DNA of 64,000 bases from Liolophura sinensis (GCF_032854445.1 NC_088304.1:13033704-13097703), one strand, 5' to 3'; positions 21,926 to 35,769 are shown, numbered from the stretch's first letter. Made by a program: numbers and translations. The notes: generated from the letters alone by a model not told the origin.

Positions 21926-22754
21926 CCATTTTAATTAAACCTGCATTGTATAAATAAAATTATAATCAATAATAGATTATGTCATAACTGTAAGAATGAA
22001 CTGTGTCTCACCTTAGCTCTTCTGCTCATTTTCACTTCAGACATTGCCAATTAACGTCTTTTCACAATTAATTAGTAGCTAACAAACGCAAAATATAGTG
22101 GTACTTTGACGAATATAGTTCATTTAACAGTCAAGATGTTGACTTGTTGTAAGACAGATGAGACCAATAATCCGTCTTTCACATTTCAGTTCTCTAATTC
22201 ACACTAAAATCCTTGAATTATATACGTGTACATTCACACATCATGACATGCACTTCAGCTTTTTTATAATCTCATCCTGCATACTGCAATCTCCATCACG
22301 CTATCTCATCCTGCAGCTCAAGGTTTCATCTTATTTCTTATTTCTCGTAATATTATCTTATCCTGTGCCTGTACATGCAAGTAGGGATAATTGGCCAGAA
22401 TTATCCTCCTCTGTAATGACCAGCTGTGTACACCACATTTTATACACAAAAGCTATACACAGAAAATACCATGCTGTCTCCTTAAAAACTAGAATCCATA
22501 CAACATTGCGCCATAAAATCTGTCAAATACACTCCTGAAAATCATCAATGACTTGCATTCGTGGCTTACACGCGGATTCGCTCTGAGTTACAGCATTAAT
22601 CTACCAGAAGAAGCAGTCCTTTTCTTGGACATACAAATACATACAAATACATACATACATATATCGATCAAATTAACACCCACAACCATTTAATATTATG
22701 CCGCATTATAATAAGTGCAATTATAAATACTGAATAAATTACACTGAACTGTAT

Positions 22755-22950
22755 ATATCCCAATTCTTTAACCTTTCCAACTCTCTCTGCAACCAATATT
22801 TTGTCACATTCTGAGAAAACTTCTTTTTGCACAAATTTATGAAGCTTGCATCTTTAGTGACACATTAAGGAATCAGTTTGTCATCCTTTTGAAAATAATT
22901 GGTTGCATAAATTTCCACTGAAAGAAATGCTTTAGAGGTCAAAAAGTTTT
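22755..22950. repeat. dispersed repeat C, copy 2
   Basis: CTGCAACCAATATTTTGTCA, TTGCACAAATTTATGAAGCT and GCATAAATTTCCACTGAAAG match copy 1 at 9.8 kb. Confidence 0.65.
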
Positions 22951-23299
22951 CAAAGATTTACGGTACACAGTGAATAAATACATAAATATATATATATATA
23001 TACATACACAAACTACTAAATCATCTAAATAAAATTATCTGTACAAAACTGGAACAATATTCCCATTGTTTATTACCAATAACAGGCCTTTATTGATAAT
23101 TAATTGTCGTCACCGCCCACTGCTTTATTTGACGACCATAACATATTCCAGACTGTTTGACAAAGCTAGGAGTTGTGGGGTTTAACAAGACACCCACACA
23201 TATTGTGATGTGATTATGTACGCACATTTTAATACTCGCATGCTAATTTTATGAGCAATATTACTGTTATACTCTCACACAAGATATGACGACTGTAAA

Positions 23300-23490
23300 T
23301 TTCAAGTTTGGCCCGTTTGCAAGGAGTATGTTCAAGCATATTCTGAGGGCATTGTTCTGTGTAGAGTGAGAAAATGATATTGTTTGGGAATCCCTAATAT
23401 TGGCCAAATTCAACCAATGATATTATATATTTCATTTTTAAAAAAAAAATCTGTTTGTGTGACACAGAATTTGCCACGCTGGAGTTTTTG
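23300..23490. repeat. dispersed repeat D, copy 4
   Basis: GCATATTCTGAGGGCATTGT, TCTGTGTAGAGTG and ATTGGCCAAATTCAACCAAT. Confidence 0.6.
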
Positions 23491-24268
23491 ACATGTTCTA
23501 TTAGGACATTATCTAATCAGTAAACACCGAAATAACTGATTACTTATTGTCCTACATAAACAGCAATCCTGAAGTTGATTTTAACACCCAAAATAGAATG
23601 AGTTCATGTCAAAAAGATATCATAAAATCTGCATTTTAATAATGTGAAAATGAGATCACCATATAAAAACAAGTACCATATGTATGGCAGGCTTTTTATC
23701 ATTAGTATATCTGTAGGCAATGGTTTCGCTTAATTGAAACTTTTAAATTCAAAATTTTTGAATCCCTGGAGTTACAACATTAAACCTGCAAACCACACAC
23801 AGCATATGAAGTTTTATGCTGTATGAAAAGACAAATCTGTCACAATTTCAACATTGTATATAATTTTAAACTACTGACTTCTTACCCTTGCACTTTTAGC
23901 TAACAATAGGACTACAAACTGAACTTCCTTATTTCACTTCACTGGCTCCTGTTTTAAACCTGTTCTCGCCATGATATGGCTGCAAGACTGATGATGTGGT
24001 GTTCAGCCATAATCATTCATTCATTCCTTACTTCACCGTTAAGCTTCAGTGGCATAAATCTGACTATCACATGCGATAGTCCAAAAATATATAAAAACAT
24101 TTATTATATATTTAAAAACAAAATATTCCATTTAAGCCCACTCTCAAGCAAAATCAATATTCATGTAATTGTGTATTCTGCAAATACTTTCAAGTTTCAG
24201 CATTTCTGAAATTGGCTCCAGTTATACGTCTGTATATAAAAAAAAAAATAAAAAAAGAAAAAAGTTTC

Positions 24269-24368
24269 CTCAGGGCTCAGCCTGGTTTCCTCCCACTATA
24301 ATGCTAGCTGCCGTTGATTAAGTAAAATATTCTTGAGTACAGCATAAAACACCAATCAAATAAATAAA
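24269..24368 (+). repeat. SINE family A, 3' fragment
   Basis: GGCTCAGCCTGGTTTCCTCC to the AAATAAATAAAG tail. Confidence 0.88.
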
Positions 24369-25114
24369 GAACTTTTTAAAATTTGTCTCATCAGTCTTGG
24401 AAAAATCAGTCACTTTAATGACTACTATTTTTTCTTTTAGTCGTAATCCTTAGTTTATTTTAATTTCCTGTCCAATCAGAGTCAGTTTAATTTAAAACTT
24501 CAAAAGACTAATATGTAACATTTGTTAAAATTTTTGTTCCTAAACTTATAATGGTGATAATGTATAATTAATCCTGACCTTATGTGAACAGATGCTCTTG
24601 GTATATGAAGGCACTATCTTAACTGGGCTGTTTCACAAGGATTCAAATCAAAAACTGGATTGTTCCAATACCAGTACACCCAGCTGGCCATGTTCAATCA
24701 AATCAAACTTAAAGTTCCTTCTACCGTAACTTATATAAACGTGTTAAACACACAGAGAAATGGTGAACAGTTAAACATGCAATAATGAATATAATGAAAA
24801 GCTTTCCTGCAATTAATTGATAACTTGTTCGCTATTTACTTAAGGTATGATGTGAAAAGGATGTGATTGTTGCACAAGCTAAAAATGTGCAGAAAACATG
24901 TTCAAATTTCTGCAGAAAGTAAAGTCAAATTTGCACTGAGCTAGGCTCCTCATTAAGTGAACGGTCAAAGTTCAAAAGACAGGACACGTCAGAAATCTGA
25001 GCGACACACGACTGCCTATTGTTAATATCTTACTTCTACACCCCCTTTAATATCGATTTCTACACACACACACCACTGGTAGTGTAACAGATGTTAGCAC
25101 CTTGATTTAACTGA

Positions 25115-25370
25115 ATCCCAATTGAGTCACAATATCAAAATCCTGATCGAGTCACAACATCAAAACCATGATCGAGTCACACTATCGAAATCACGATCAA
25201 ATTACAATATCAAAATCCTGATCAAGTCACATCAAAATCATGATCGAGTCACACTATCGAAATCACGATCAAATTACAATATCAAAATCATGATCAAATT
25301 ACAATACCAAAATCATGATTGAGTCACAACATCAAAATCACGATCGAGTCACAAAATCAAAATAATGAAC
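25115..25370. repeat. 25-bp minisatellite
   Basis: About ten copies of GAGTCACAATATCAAAATCA then TGATC, with AAATTACA as a variant start. The open frame through it is a by-product of the repeat. Confidence 0.9.
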
Positions 25371-26455
25371 TTCTATCTGATGAAACCTGCGAGTCATTTT
25401 GCTACAAAGACCTTTTCTTTTAAAACCCCTATAAAGTTAAACAAAGCACCTGACTGATATTTATGTCCACTGAAACACTACTATTCAGAGTATCTTAAAC
25501 CGGCATTAAATATTTTTTTTAGATTTTTTTCAACCCAGTAAAAGTTTAGCGAAACTTCATTTTGACACAGCTTCAGCACATCTCCATTATCAAGGGCAAG
25601 GTGACATCACGTTTACTCTAGCTGTCTAATGTCTAAGGGATTTCCTCTTTAATAGTCTAAACAGTAGCCTATGGCAGATTAAAGTTGTGGACTTCAGTGA
25701 TGAATGACCAAGTGATAAATAGCTTTCTCAGAAACTGGATATACTGAAAGGATATTTCTTCCACTGCTTGAACTGCTCATACAGTAGGCCTACTCTATTG
25801 TTTATACAGTTTACAAGTATCCTGCAGATGCACGGCTAGGGTAAATCAACAGATTTTACGTCTGTGATGCTCCGTAAATGATACAGACCTGTCCCTCAAC
25901 ACTGTGTGAAATGGCCCTTCAGCTACATGTAATTAAATCGTTGTAAACGATCTCCAAATGATGCTTTATGCAGTAGCTCTGTGTTATCATATGTCACTTC
26001 ATGGAGTGATTGGGTAAAGGCAACATCAAAGCTTAGGTCGCGCAGCCTGATAGCCAGGTGTTTAGTTGGATAAATTCCCAAGATGGCTCCCTCGATTCAC
26101 ACCAGCCATTTGAGCAGTATTGTCATTTTGTTCTACATGTTATTCGGTGAAATTTCATTAAAATAATAAAGTATGACACTTTTTAGAAAGCTTGACTACT
26201 TTCGACTGAAATATGTGTTAGCAAGGTGCTGTCTTGTGCTTAAATTTTCTACCAATAACTGCTACATTCCAGCCTAAATGAAAACATACCAAAAGTGAAG
26301 AGTACTCAAATTTGGAAGCAACACAAGAGCAAGCAACAAGCTCACCCCTTGCCCACCACAAGCAGATCTCTAGCTCCTTCCAGTGTTAAGCTATATGTAC
26401 CATTCCTCTAGCCATGACCTCTAAAGGTTTGTGTACATGTACATTTAGTTAAATG

Positions 26456-26690
26456 ATATGTGTTTTATGTCGTGCTCAAGAATATTTCACTTATACGACG
26501 GCGGCCAGCATTATGGTGGGAGAACCCAGGGAAACTCATGACCATCCACAGGTTGCTGACAGACCTTCCCACGTACGACAGCCGAGGAAGCCAGCATAAG
26601 CTGTACTACAACTCAGTGAGGGAACTGACGAGAGGCTCCTGGGTCACTGCACCGTGCTGGCACGTTAACCACCTGGGCCGCCTGTGTACA
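26456..26690 (-). repeat. SINE family A, tail truncated
   Basis: GTGTTTTATGTCGTGCTCAA through the box B region to GGCACGTTAACCACCTGGGC. Confidence 0.9.
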
Positions 26691-26751
26691 CCTACATGCA
26701 TGTAGTTACTGCATGGTCTGTTACTATGGTGAACATACAGCCAACTCAAGG

Positions 26752-27000
26752 GGCCACCATTAAAAATTTGTTGAGGGTAATCCCCCAAGTCAATAAGGTC
26801 CTACTCTCAAGATCTTAATAGACATCTGCTGAAATTTCAATATAATTTTTGCTCCCTCTCTTCCTTTCAATGTTAATTTCTTTAAACTCCCTATCTTATT
26901 CATTAACCATTTTAAAACAAATCATTACCAGACTAACCTCCCCTATTTGTCTTGAACAGGGTTGGGTTACCCAGAAATTTTGGTATAATACCGCATGGTG
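26752..27000. repeat. dispersed repeat E, copy 1
   Basis: TTTGTTGAGGGTAAT, GGTCCTACTCTCAA, TGTTAATTTCTTTAAA and a later GGGTTACC part agree in order with 41810-42055. Confidence 0.6.
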
Positions 27001-27095
27001 AGTGACCATGTGAAATGTAGACGCCCCCCCCCCCCCACAACCCCCCTCACCCTCAACCCTCGCCATCAAACAGTCAAAAGCAAGCCTGTACTTAC

Positions 27096-27479
27096 CGTAC
27101 AATTATACCTTAGGATGGAGTGATCTTGAGGATATAAACCCTGTACCACTTTCCTTGATTTGTCATTCTTACGCGACAAGAAATAGTTCCTTTTATGACA
27201 TTTAACGAGTAATCTCAACAGAGTCTTGGTCGGAAGGATGGCCAAACGAGGACCTAACAACACCAGGTCTTTGAGCTGTACATGTAGCACTAGGCACTTC
27301 AGTGACTGATGAATACTGCGTGCAGATTTCTTCAGGGACAAATGATGGAGACGTCCGATTCCCACTCGTCCAATCAAAGGACGGAAGGGGATGTAGAGCC
27401 TAAATCGGCGAGGGCGGTACCGGCCCGCTACTATGACGATGAGGATTATACCCGTGTAGGTTAAAGTTTCGTCCAACAT
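27096..27479 (-). CDS. PISD: candidate alternative N-terminal exon of PISD (128 codons)
   Basis: From ATG at 27479 (minus) the frame is open for 128 codons to ACG before a strong GTAAGT donor, phase 0, again fitting the 21.5-kb exon. The peptide starts MLDETLTYTGIILIVIVAGR, a short membrane-like segment, followed by RYRPRRFRLYIPFRPLIGRV and further Leu/Arg/Lys-rich sequence. The frame stays open upstream to a TGA near 27567, so the true start could lie elsewhere or the exon could be an internal cassette. I know no PISD relative with this sequence. Support is the long open frame, the donor and the phase; the alternative is a chance open frame. Confidence 0.4.
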
Positions 27480-29927
27480 GTCGAAGGCGTCTTTCTTATA
27501 CTTGCTTTTATATACCAATACCAGGGACGGCTCTTGGATGTGATTATTGATTAAGCAAAATCTTACTCACAAAATACAAGTGTATATATGCATCAACAAA
27601 CTCCTGTTCCAAAAGCACTACTGAGACACACAAAAAATCATCAGTTTCAAATCAGTTTGTTCTAAAATATCAAAGCTTTCAACAATACTTTCAAATTATC
27701 ACAACGAACGAGTTAAATGGAGTGACCACAGGTACATAAGGCGTCTTTCAGGATACAAAGGGATAATGCAAAATCCTTGCAATTATTTCATACCTGACTT
27801 TTATACCATGTTGTTCCGTTTATAAAGTCACAGATAGATAGGAAATGCCACGATAAAACAATGTTTTTTAACCTGTCAATTGTTATTTACATACTGCATC
27901 ATCCACACAGATAAAATCACTGATCTGTAGATTACGAGCGAGTGTAAACACCTCACACAACTGTGACCTACTGCAGCTATCACAAAAAATGTGCCCTTAA
28001 TCAGTGATATGTAGCCAATCACGTAAATAATGAGCGAGTCCACAGAGTTATGTCATCCACAGACAGTGCCCAAAATTAAAGACTTCAAGGATTCCTAAAG
28101 AAACTTCACTGATGTTCATCAAAGTGTGTCCTGACAAAGTTCACTTGAATTCCTCCGTTCTTGCAATCTGCTCCGAGATAAATGTTTCACTGATCACAAA
28201 TCCACACAGTGAAGCAATCGTTAGCTGACGGTATCTTTTTAATTAGCTTTTAATCTCTACCAGTTGTTTTAGTTTTTGCCCCGTCAATATATTCTGCATA
28301 GAAATATCCCACACAGGTCACAAGGTCATCATATGGTCATGAATATGCATGAAGTTCCCAACCAAAGGTGCTCCCTTTTGCATACCAGGTCCAGTACAGG
28401 TAGCGCATAAATCCTTTACAACAGAACTGGCACGGTGCTACATGTGGGTGGTAGAGCGTACATGTGTATGTATGAAAATGTCCTCACACTAACACATATC
28501 GAACGTTACCCGGCATTTCTCGTTTCTGCTCAACATCCGCAGGCATCAGCATAAAAAAGAAAAAGAGCAAATATTTCCACAAATGTCAAATTCGCACACT
28601 GTGGCAAGGCTGCAGCACATAGCCCGAAAAAGCGCTGCAGCAGTCAGTTCGGTATGAAATCCTTCAATCCCCTGTATAACAGACGAACGCCTCAATTTTT
28701 GCTTCCACTATACATGTAAACACTGTGCAAATGTGTATTCAGATTTTGCTCCAGAATAACAATTGTTTAGACATGTAAATTGATGATATACACATACACT
28801 AGAGATAGTGTGCTGGAATGTTTTAAACCATCATCACCCAAATCCTGCCTGTCAGCATCCGTGATACAGAGAAATTATCCCTGCTCAAAGGCCTCAACGC
28901 TCTCTAGGTGCAGCAGACTTACAGCTCTGTCTATGTAAGGTTAGATTACACCCCAGATTCTCGAGAGAGAAAAATCATGTAGGCCACACAATGAAAGTGT
29001 CAAAGGCTACAGAATATTCCCTTGTCCCTCTAGCCAGCGATATTTGGGTAAAATACGTAGTAAATTCGCATGGGAGATGGACTATGCCCTTAAACATGAG
29101 ATCTGCCGGCAAGCCAGTCCAACACATGCTTGATACATGTCATTGGGATGGGGCCACACTCAGCCTGGCCATTTGATTGGCTGTGGTGGCGAGTCAGCAG
29201 TTAAGGTCATGGGGTCATCCCACTCTGAATCAAGGGGGTGGATGAGAATGTGTAGGTCTGCAGAACCTGAAACATTCTCCTTTGTAAATAGTGAATAATC
29301 AGGTAATGGTTAAGATCAATAAGGAAGCCAGTGCTGAGAAGACGGAACTTTCTTCACAATTCTGTGCTCTCTTTAGAACACTAATCCTTCTTGAATTACT
29401 GAAGATTAAACATAAAGCCGGCCATGTGGCCAGTTATTATCAGTACAGGAGTACTACATGTAGGTGAATGGGAAAATTCCCAAAATACCACGTCACAAAT
29501 AGTAGTAGAGATAGTGACTTTGAGGCTCCAGAGGCTGCCCTTCATAAATCAATACTGATACATAACTGAATAAACTGGTGGATAATGAAATGAGGGTCAC
29601 AAGTGTGCCCCAAATGACCCATCAAAAGCAAACTGATAGTTGCACAGGGTGTCTAAAATTATACATTAAGTGTTTAATAACACATGTACATGTGAATGTA
29701 CAACTTATGTGTACATTACCACAATATAGTAAAATATCTGTCAGACACGCATCAGCAGTCATGACGTCAGCACTCTTTAGGACGTCACTAAATTCACCCA
29801 CATTTCAAAGCAATGAGTTCGGACCACGGGAGTGTATACTAATTCTATATATTAATGATGCTGTATGTCCGGTCTGCACAAAATACAATGTAAGCATTAA
29901 GAAGGCCTATTTATTAGTTATTCTCTG

Positions 29928-30008
29928 CCCAGTTTCTTTCCACTACAATGCTGGCCACATCATATAAGTGAAATATTCTTGAATATGGTGTAAAACACCA
30001 ATCAAAAT
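29928..30008 (+). repeat. SINE family A, 3' fragment
   Basis: CCACTACAATGCTGGCCACA to AACACCAATCAAAATTTATT. Confidence 0.85.
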
Positions 30009-31053
30009 TTATTATTAGAAAACTAATTTAATAGGGTTATATTGATTTGGAATAATGATTTTTGGCTGCAATTGACTGACAAATATTGTAAAAAAAAAAA
30101 AATTTAAAAAAAATGATATTTTCCTGATAGCTTTGGCTAAATACGTATACTAGTCAAAAGTCGAAAGGTTGTGCAAGTAGCCCTACTGTGCTATAAAGGT
30201 ATAAGGTAATTCTGAACTGGGATGTCACTGAGACTGATGTAGGACTTAAAAACTGCTTACTCCTTATCTAGTAAGGAGTCTGGCACGTTTAACAGCAATT
30301 CAACAGCTATGTTCCATACCCTCATTGGATTTATTCTGCAATATTTCTGTTGTAGCAAGAAAATATTACTTTAGATTCAGGCATATCTCAACATGCACCT
30401 CACTAGTTTACCACTGTAGGTTACACATGCGCAATTCGGGCACATGGGTCCAAGATTTGACCCCCCCCCCACCCCCAACCTCCACAACCCCCCGAAGTTA
30501 AGTGGGCAGGAGCACTGATCGGGTAACACTGCCACAGAGGAATTTTAGGTTGTTGATAGACTACGAATTTCTAGCACTGTTTTTTTTTAATCTAATTATA
30601 AAAGTATATCAGAATTCTGTTTGTTTTGGATACAACTGCAAACTTTGCCCAATGCTATTACCCACCCATGGAGGTGGATGAATACCAAGGTAACAAAATG
30701 ACCACAGCTCAAAAAATGGTGGTCATGCTATGTTGATTTTTTGATATGTTGAAGAGAAAAATGCAAACAGTATGTGGTGGTATGGCAAGTGGTACCATTT
30801 TTGAGGCTAACGTTGGCAAATTTACTACACAAACAATAAGGAAAAATCAATGCGTGCGTGTGATCTATGTTCTAAAATGACATATCAAGTGAACATTTTC
30901 CAACATGAAATACTTCAGGAATTATATGTATGAGAGATGCAGTACATGCTGTATAACTGACTTTAAAATTATAAAATTACACATGGATTTAAAAGCATTA
31001 CCTCCAAATAATAGCATGTTTGTTTATAAAGTACATGTACAAGTAAAATGGTT

Positions 31054-31329
31054 TTATTTATTCATTTATTTATTTATTTGATTGGTGTTTTATGCTGTAC
31101 TCAAGAATATTTCACTTATACGACGACGGCCAGCATTATGATGGGAGGAAACCGGGCAGAACCCAGGGGAAACCCACCACCATCTGCATGTTGCTGGCAG
31201 ACCTTCCCACGTACGGCTGGAGAGGAAGTCACCATGAGCTGGACTTGAACTCACAGTGATCGCACTGGTGAGAGGGTTCTAGGTCATTACGCTGGGTTAG
31301 CATGCTAACCAAATGAGCCACGCAGGCCC
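31054..31329 (-). repeat. SINE family A, full length
   Basis: Tail TTTATTTATTCATTTATTTA to AAATGAGCCACGCAGGCCC. No clear target-site duplication seen. Confidence 0.93.
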
Positions 31330-34064
31330 CCAATGATATTACAATGATGATACTACCTTATCAAATTTCTATACAGATTTAAAAAATAAAACAATTTTTT
31401 ATGCATCTGTATGTGTCTTTAAAATGGGTAAAAAAGTTCCCTATAAATTAAAGGTCATACATATATATATATACATTATTTTATACCCATTTATAAAAAT
31501 TCAGAAATTCAAATAATCAAACAACATATGGTTCTATTTACGGTGCAACAAATATCAGAACCAGATTCCAGGCAATGACGACATTGAAAACCTTTAGATG
31601 AAAAAACAAGCAGCACTCTAATCACCATCCATGTTAAGTTTCATGAATATTTTTTCATTCTAGTGGGCGTATAATTTGCTACTATTTAGGCATTTAGTCA
31701 GTTAATAAAATCCTACCTGATGCAGAGTGACAAGAGGCCCTATTTCACTGGTTATGAGTGACTATTTGCCAGATACATTCGACACCGTCGATGCTGCTCC
31801 GATTTTACTCTCTATGCTGTACGTCTTGCACAAACCCGAATTCTGGCAGTGGACTAAGCACGACAAAGGCCTAGTCCCTTTACACTGCTTTAATGTTATT
31901 GTATGTTTAATGTTATGACAACACAGCATCTTGAGTATTTTTAGATCAGTGACGTCTAATAAATTGCAATTAACATCACTGGGTTTTTTATAACTAATTC
32001 TGCTTAAGCTATCGTGCTGGAGGTTGGGGGTGGGGGGAGTGGGGGCCTCTCCTGTTTAACTTTGTGTTTTTATGTTCTAACTCCACATCTGTATGTACAG
32101 GTAGATGTATGTACATGAACCTGGTGAATTAGGCACTGGTTTGCCACAGGTTGTAATCTTTTTCCACCAACCAAAAAACTGCCCACCATCATATGCCACG
32201 TCTCATGCACGTGTTTTTCTGTTACAATCAAAACTCTCCTCCCACTTCAGAGGAATTCCATTTTCCCGCCTTATCAAATTGGGTACACTCAGTTCTACAT
32301 AGAAAACACATTTTCGGCAAAGTTTCCGAACCTATTTTTACCATGTGTTCTAACCTCGTTCTCACATTCTTGTGCCAGCCAACTGCCATGCACTGGACTG
32401 AGAACTCAGAGTCAATTGTGCGTAAATATCTACAGGTAACTGACAGTTTACCAATTTCAACACTGACCAATGAGATGCATTTATTCTTACTGACCCACCC
32501 CTTGGAATAGTCACAATTGTGAAATCTTTGCCAAATCTAGACTAGCAGACCGGGGTCCATTAATTTACATACAGCCAATTGCCCAGTGAAATGCATGTAC
32601 AGTAATTTCGCGAGACGGCTTTGGACTTTGCTACAAAACCATTCTAGTAAAGCCATGTAGTCATGTATTTCAGTGGTTCACGCAACACGCGTAAGAACAA
32701 TTTCCAACACATCGGGTAGTCAGATCGGGTCTCTGCTGTGATTGGCAGGTCTCGTGAACTATGTTCAAACCTCAAAGGCTATACCCAGACCTGTGTGAAA
32801 GGCTGGGGTTAGCCATGATATCAGTACAACTCAGCCGTTTATATCTGACTCCTCCAAAATATCCACATAAGGAATGCTACTGTTAGATCATCAAGGCCTA
32901 CACTAGTAAGGTGTGATCCCGTCGTAAGGACAAAGTTGTGGAATACCTGCATGCTTATTACCCTAGGCCTATTTACCTCCAGTCGAGCATCACACTTTGA
33001 TCCACGTGTTTTGGCACCACTCACTTGGCACACAATAAGTGAGATGTTCATTCTGGCAATAGCTGTGTAGTGATTCTACTAGCTCTAACAGTTGCACGTT
33101 CAGTGAAGCCTGAGCGTCTTTACTGGTCTTGTCACAGGTATGTACAATTCTGCGAACACACGCCTCCGATCCCCAACTGCCCCTCAGATCTGTCCAATTG
33201 CTAAGAATTACAACTACACACAAGGAATCATTGGATACACTTTTTAAAATCAAAGCCTAAACTCTAAGAGATTTATGGTCAAGCAAAGATTCTTCAGAAA
33301 GGAATCAACCAAAAAAAAAATTAAAAAAATAATAAATAATAAACCCTGAAACTGCTCTAATTTCATTTGAAACATCAACTTACATGTGTTTGCTAAATGT
33401 CCATAAATTTCGTCCATGACTAACTTCATTTTTCCTGATTCTAAAAGTTCTATTGATTTTAAAAAGATGTTTTGAGGTTTGCTTAGAATGTGTAATGATA
33501 TTCTACTGGAGAATTGTAAGTTTCAGCACCAGAAATAATTTTTTGTGACATTTGTTTGCCTCTTAAAATGCAATATTGTGGACAAAATATTAAGTCATTT
33601 TGGGTATAAAGAAGGAATTTCTTAAACTCTCGGTGAATCCTACATTTTGAATTCAAGACGCAGTTGGCAATTTGAAATGCACCTACCCTAAGAAAACAAG
33701 TGAATATCAATTTATGATACCCTGATTCTTCAAACTATATTCAGACATCAGCTTAATAAAGAAACTACAATGTACATGAATAAAACATTTTATTCCAGAC
33801 CGAGTTACAGCAATTGAAGCATTAAGCTAAAACAATTCAACAATTTTGCTGAGGTCAAAATTCAAGGTAACAATTTTGTTATAGTTTGGGACAAGTTGAA
33901 GCAACTTTGGTTTTTATTGGTGAAGACAATGAAATAAAAAAAACAAGAATGCAGAAAAGAGACAATGCTTTTCAGAAGAGACATCAAAGATGAGAATGAC
34001 AGCTAAAATATTAAGATTGAAAATTGTGCTAAACCCAGAGAGTAAAAAGAAAAGTATGATTTAC

Positions 34065-34133
34065 CATGTTGAAGAAAAAACTGAGAGTTTCAGCAACCCA
34101 TAGAGCGAGTCCCAGTCCACACACCAGCGCCAT
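34065..34133 (-). CDS. PISD: candidate alternative first exon of PISD (hydrophobic N-terminus)
   Basis: On the minus strand ATG lies in a strong start context (CCAAGATGGCGCTG) and opens 23 codons, ending at ATG before a GTAAAT donor in phase 0. The peptide begins MALVCGLGLALWVAETLSFF and would join directly to VNLYRKMPLK of the 21.5-kb exon. It is almost wholly hydrophobic with no basic residue, so it looks like a signal anchor rather than a mitochondrial presequence. Human PISD is known to have splice forms sent to mitochondria or to lipid droplets; a similar switch here is my inference. No transcript evidence is available. The AAGATGGCG core also resembles a YY1-type start-site motif. Confidence 0.55.
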
Positions 34134-34635
34134 CTTGGTTTCAAAACTATACTGAGGGACATTAAAGGACTACACAGCAAAGGAGAGAGAACACAACCTG
34201 ATGTTCATGACAAGCCGATAGCTATGAGCCAGAGAACTGTCCACCAAGAGGGTCTTATATGGTCAGGTTAGACACCCTGACATGGTCACGGGGAACTTTT
34301 GGAATGGAGGAAGCCAACATGACGGTAAACCTCCACAAGGTCGTAGTATGGAACCCAGATAACAACATGGTCTTCTTATCAGTCTTTGCACTAAATGCCG
34401 TGACAGTGCGCAGGAGCTTTTAAAAGAAAAACGTGAAACTATCTAAAGACACAGAGGATTCGTAATCTTTAATTAGATACCGTTCCAGTTGGCCAAAACT
34501 TTACACCACCTACAGAATTATGTGATGGCGATAAGAAGTTAGGAAAACAACCACTTTGAAACTGTGTCGTCAGAGTGTCAAATATGACCACTGGCAAATT
34601 AAGAACAGCTTTTACGATGATCACACCTCTTTTGA

Positions 34636-34905
34636 TTTATTTATTTATTTATTTGATTAATGTTTTAATTACTTCGTATTCAAGAATATTTCACTTCTAG
34701 AAGAGTGGTCATGATCATGGTGGGAGGAAACTGGGCAAAGCCTGTGGGGAAACCCACGATCATCTACATGTTGCTGACAGACCTTCCTATGTATGACCCG
34801 AGAGGAAGCCAGCAAGAGCTGACTTGAACTCAGAGCAATCACACTGGTAAGAGGCTCCTGGGTCATTGCCTTACCCTAGCACGCTACTAAAGCAAGAGGC
34901 CCACA
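34636..34905 (-). repeat. SINE family A, diverged full length
   Basis: Tail TTATTTATTTATTTATTTGA to a decayed head (GCACGCTACTAAAGCAAGAG). It lies about 500 bases 5' of the alternative PISD exon at 34.1 kb. Confidence 0.88.
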
Positions 34906-35769
34906 ACCAGGAAATTTTCATTCAGCATAAAGATTCAAAATTACCATAAAAAGGAAGTTGTTTTTTTTCAAATGCGGACAGACAAAGTTAACTTCTGGAA
35001 TACAAATGGCCCCATACCATAGATAAGGTTTACACACCAACATTTCATGCGGGTATTAGTATATGCAAATTTTGAAGTAAGGGACACAGATCTTTAAAAT
35101 TGCATTCAATCAATCATCTTTTCCTAAAAAACAAACATTTCTCACAGTATCATGGTCAGCCTTTGACAGAATTAGATACATCTTCTTGTAAAAGCTTCAT
35201 ACACTATATGCAATATGGGCTGAAAATGCCTGTTCAAATCCAACCTTTGTAAGCCCATGAAGTTTTGTTTACATTTACATGCAAATTTTTCACCACGTTG
35301 TCATTGCACACATCTGTACATACATGTAGGCCTTCTTTCAAAACTTTCAGTGAAAACCTTTAGCTTTTGTAAATAAATTCTTTGCACTCAGAAGCTTGGT
35401 TAGCATGTAATGAGTACCTGTGTAACACCAGGCAGCAGAACCTTAATGTCATTTTATTGACGTCGAAGATTCCTTTCCCAGCTCATCATGATGACGTCAC
35501 ATTAAAGACAGTACGACATTACAATAGAAACTGATACACTGTAGGTGTAGACATTATTCTACAATCCATTTTTGACGTGACAATGGCTCAAAGTCCTGCA
35601 TCACACTAGTGCCACCTCACGGGATTAAAAAATACACGCCACCTTCCCAATTATTCAATGAAAATGATATGTTGATTTTGTTTTTATATATGTTATCAGT
35701 AGCTATGCTGCAATGTGGGCTGGGCAGGTGATTATCCATGAAAACTACTGAATTTGGCCTAAATTAGCA

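Larger units (their letters stand above)
27540..34064. other. PISD intron sequence
   Basis: Holds SINE copies at 29.93 and 31.05 kb and a C-rich tract at 30461. Several plus-strand open frames of 60-130 codons lack splice or family support. Otherwise nothing recognised. Confidence 0.6.

Noticed and set aside
22158-22538. 126-codon plus-strand open frame
   Set aside because: Low-complexity composition, no splice-consistent partners, inside a PISD intron on the other strand.
29578-29967. 129-codon plus-strand open frame
   Set aside because: Ends inside a SINE fragment and has no recognisable domain or codon pattern.
30480-30530. CCCCGAAGTTAAGTGGG stretch resembling part of 5S rRNA
   Set aside because: Only about a dozen bases agree and the rest of a 5S gene is missing.
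32985-33051. Minus-strand ATG frame ending at a GTAAAT donor in phase 0, as another PISD start
   Set aside because: The peptide (MNISLIVCQVSGAKTRG...) has no targeting or membrane character and the donor is weak; one in three chance donors would have this phase.
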